Shown here one piece after another: positions 61,801-64,000 of a stretch of 64,000 bases of DNA. Origin of the DNA: Pleodorina starrii (Eukaryota; Chlorophyta; Chlorophyceae; Chlamydomonadales; Volvocaceae). Every line of letters starts with the position of its first letter. Positions within the stretch are counted from its first letter, which is position 1. The notes beneath the pieces are model-generated. The model was not told where the DNA came from. It saw only the letters and a list, made by a program, of their open reading frames with translations, and searched no databases. The stretch spans positions 652,501 through 716,500 of the forward strand of contig BRXU01000017.1 of the NCBI GenBank assembly GCA_030267565.1, given 5' to 3'. Both the position numbers and the translations under genes were made by a program.

Positions 61801-63537
61801 GTGGGAGGACGGCCTCGGGGGCCTCGGGCGGGGTGGGTAAGGTGGGTGGGTGGGTTGGTTTTTACATACCCTAACCCCCTCATGGAACACGCACATCGAC
61901 ACAAACGCGCTCGGGCTGCCTTTTCACAGATGTACGATTTTTGTACGGATGTGTACGGCAGGTGGGCGGCGAGGAGCTTCGCGCACACAGGTGGCTGCTG
62001 GCGGCGCGGTGTGAGTGCTTCGGTCGCATGTTGTCGAGCGACTGTGTGGAGGGGCGCACGGCGGTGGTGGAGGTGCGGGACTGCAGCGCCGCCGCATTCC
62101 GGGAGTTCCTCAGGTGTGTGTGTGTGTGTGTGCTGCTGGTGCTGGGCGTGTGTTTGCTGCGGGATGTGTGCGTGTGTGTGTGTGTGTGTGCGTGTGTGTG
62201 TATGGGGGGGCGGCGGGGCGAGCTAGGGGGGGCCGGGGCAACACGGGGGGGGGGGGGGGGTTCTCACCCAGGTTGTGTATAGCAAGCCGTGTGTTCGCTG
62301 GTGCGTGGTGGTGGTCTTTATCGGTCGGTGCTTCGCCCGCCTACCTCCGCGTCATTAGCTTTGCTGGGCATCCTTTTCTTTTCTTACCACCCTTTCGAGT
62401 AATGCTTTCAGGGGGAGGAACGGCTTGCGTCAGTCACAACGAACCAACAGTGTCAATCAACCAACCAACCAACCAACCAACCAACCAACCAACATCGACA
62501 CCAACCAATAAACAAACACAGCGACCACTCTCTCGCTCGGACTCCCTGTCCTCAGGTACCTGTACACGGACGTACTGGAGTTCAAGGGCGATGTCGTACT
62601 GGACGTACTGCTGCTGGGCCGCAAGTACATGGTGGGCCGGTGAGTTTCGGCAGGTGCCGTACGTCGGCATGTCACGCGGCACGGCATGCCTACATCCTGT
62701 CGTATTCATGTCGTACTGTTCTGCCGTGCTTTATGCCGTACTTCATGTAGTACTACATATCGTTCCCTGCCGCAGCGTCTTCCAGCACTGCTGCAGCCAG
62801 GTACGGCGGGGTCTGTGCGGTCAGAACGCGATGGCGCTGCTGTGCTGGGCGGATGAGCACCGCGTGGAGGAGCTGCGGCCCGTGGTGCTCAGGTGGGGTG
62901 GGGGGGCGGGGGCGGGGGGGAGGGGGTTGCGTGTGTGTATGTGTGTATGTGTGTGTATGTGTGTGCGCGTGTGTGCGCATGTACCTGTACATGTTTCTAG
63001 TTATTGTGCGTACCACGTTTCAGAGGACTGCACGCGTGTGTGTATGTTCGTGTGTGTATTAATGTGGGATTGACGTCATATCACAATACGGTACTCGTGC
63101 AAACTCACAATAAACCACCCCTCCCGTCCCCCTTACCCTCGCCGGTGCAACCCATCCGGCACCCGCTACCTGTACTGGGCTGCCCGTACCTGTACGGCAC
63201 GGTGCCGTACTGTACGAGCAGGTACGTTCTGCAGCACCTGCGGCACATCCTCCGTAAATACCCCGCCAGCCTCTCCCACCTGGAGGGAAGACCCGACCTG
63301 CTGATGCAGCTGCTGATGGCACAAGCGGCGGCGGAGGGGGGAGCGAACGGCTCGCGCGCCGTCGCCGCGGCGGCGGCGGCGGCCGCTGCCAGCGGCGGCG
63401 CCGCCGCCGCCGCCGGCGGCAGCAGCGGGGCGGGGGCGTCCAGCGGCGCGGCGCTGGCCAGCGGCAGCGGCGGCGCTGCCATGGCGGCTGTGGCGGCGGT
63501 GCTTGGGGATGGAGCGGGAGGTAGCGGTGGGGTGTGA
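55816..63537 (+). CDS. NHL-repeat beta-propeller plus BTB/POZ protein
   Basis: There are 17 exons: 55816-55991, 56219-56357, 56660-56922, 57410-57547, 57788-57855, 58243-58407, 58741-58826, 59004-59100, 59363-59418, 59604-59715, 59969-60054, 61106-61162, 61678-61800, 61962-62113, 62556-62639, 62776-62892, 63222-63537. Phases agree throughout, giving 744 residues. Residues 1-160 are Gly/Ser/Ala-rich. About 165-490 hold repeated NHL strands such as GVAVDFSGYAYIADTGHCR, GVAVDGDGNIFVADSSNHCV and LVVADAGNNRLRKV, predicting a propeller of about six blades. Residues 505-600 form a BTB domain (ADVTFMVGGEELRAHRWLLA, then SAAAFREFLRYLYTD), followed by a BACK-like helical stretch and an Ala/Gly tail. 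BTB proteins commonly act as CUL3 ubiquitin-ligase adaptors, with the propeller as substrate reader; that role is inferred. Intron 11 holds a 750-bp minisatellite. The start codon is the first plausible ATG. Confidence 0.88.
56598..56641. repeat. Cluster of CCCTAA words in NHL-BTB intron 2
   Basis: AACCCTAA or close variants occur four times within 44 bases just before the exon 3 acceptor. They resemble the plant-type telomere unit in imperfect form. Confidence 0.7.
57352..57400. repeat. (ATC)n microsatellite before NHL-BTB exon 4
   Basis: A run of ATC/GTC triplets fills the last 50 bases of the intron and replaces a normal pyrimidine tract ahead of the CACAG acceptor. Confidence 0.9.
60268..61028. 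repeat. 17-18-bp minisatellite with GACCCACGGGTC core in NHL-BTB intron 11
   Basis: About 42 units alternate two main types: GACCCACGGGTCACRCT and GAACCCCTGGGTCACACT. The first type has the same 12-bp palindrome as the RPC2 intron 13 array, although unit length and spacer differ. Higher-order groups of three to four units recur. Confidence 0.95.
62456..62496. repeat. (AACC)n microsatellite in NHL-BTB intron 14
   Basis: About nine tandem AACC units between BTB-coding exons. Ordinary slippage repeat. Confidence 0.9.
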
Positions 63538-64000
63538 GCGGTGCTGCGGGTGGTGGTGGTGGTGGTGGTGGTGGTGGAGGGTGTACAATGGACGGACCGC
63601 GGCGATGGCGATTGTGGAGAGGGGCATGTGTGTATGAGTGGTGTGGGGGCGGTTCTCCTGTCCGTAACAGAAGTGGAGGGTTTTGCTTTGGACAACGAGA
63701 GCTCGTTTTGTGTTGGGGATCATGCTGGTGCTTCATCGTGCTGTGCTGGGGTTGCCCAGATGTGCCTGCGTTGGATTGACGGAAGGCTTGGCGCTGGTTG
63801 CGACGTTGAGAGTTGGAGTGCATACTGTACTGAAACTGCTGAAGCTATCGGGAAGTTGAGTATATTCATAATTAGCTGTTCGGAAGACATGTAGATGTGC
63901 GGTCTGCTGCGGATTCTGGCCATGAACCGGCTGTTCTGGGGTATGAGCTGGGCGGAGCGGCGGACGCGTGAGCGCGATGCAGTGAGCCAGTACGGCGACA
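63538..64000. other. 3' flank of the NHL-BTB gene
   Basis: Begins with a (GGT)n tract (63550-63580), then T/G-rich DNA as expected for a volvocine 3' UTR. No TGTAA word was noticed and no further coding region can be supported before the window ends. Confidence 0.5.

Overview
This window is nuclear DNA from a chlamydomonadalean (volvocine-type) green alga. The evidence is high GC, genes cut into many small exons by GT-AG introns, long Ala/Gly/Gln/Pro runs inside proteins, TGTAA-type polyadenylation words, CCCTAAA (plant-type) telomere-like words, and domain mixes typical of this lineage. The species cannot be named from the sequence. I reconstructed exons by hand: I looked for splice sites and required the reading phase to agree across every junction. 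Five of the six gene models close to a whole number of codons from ATG to stop; the first gene enters from outside the window.

Layout. (1) 1-2414, plus: 3' part of a DHHC palmitoyltransferase. (2) 2415-5853: intergenic, no gene seen. (3) 5854-16688, minus: 18-exon receptor-like protein kinase (about 1,658 aa) with a signal peptide, Asn-glycosylation-rich ectodomain, one membrane span and a TKL-like kinase. (4) 18389-20565, plus: acireductone dioxygenase of the methionine salvage cycle, 6 exons. (5) 21466-23100: a composite satellite, made of a 14-bp-unit array bracketed by CCTGA pentamers and carrying a 488-bp higher-order duplication. (6) 24689-32655, minus: 10-exon giant coiled-coil protein (about 1,804 aa). 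(7) 36059-39395, minus: 4-exon protein ending in a domain resembling the Janus/Ocnus (14-kDa phosphohistidine phosphatase) fold. (8) 40172-53058, plus: complete 28-exon gene for the second-largest subunit of RNA polymerase III (RPC2), divergent from gene 7 across a 776-bp AT-rich spacer. (9) 55816-63537, plus: 17-exon NHL-propeller plus BTB/POZ protein. (10) 63538-64000: 3' flank.

The genes do not form a pathway; this is ordinary eukaryotic gene order. What stands out is the non-coding layer. A 12-bp palindrome, GACCCRYGGGTC, is the core of two independent intronic minisatellites and also occurs as scattered single copies. GTAC-containing words crowd splice sites and link to the satellite unit. 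A ~50-bp repeat recurs nearly unchanged in introns 33 kb apart. CCCTAAA words sit in several introns. In the proteins, RPC2 has lost three of the four C-terminal zinc-binding cysteines, the Janus-like domain lacks the catalytic histidine, and the receptor kinase has HGD in place of HRD.
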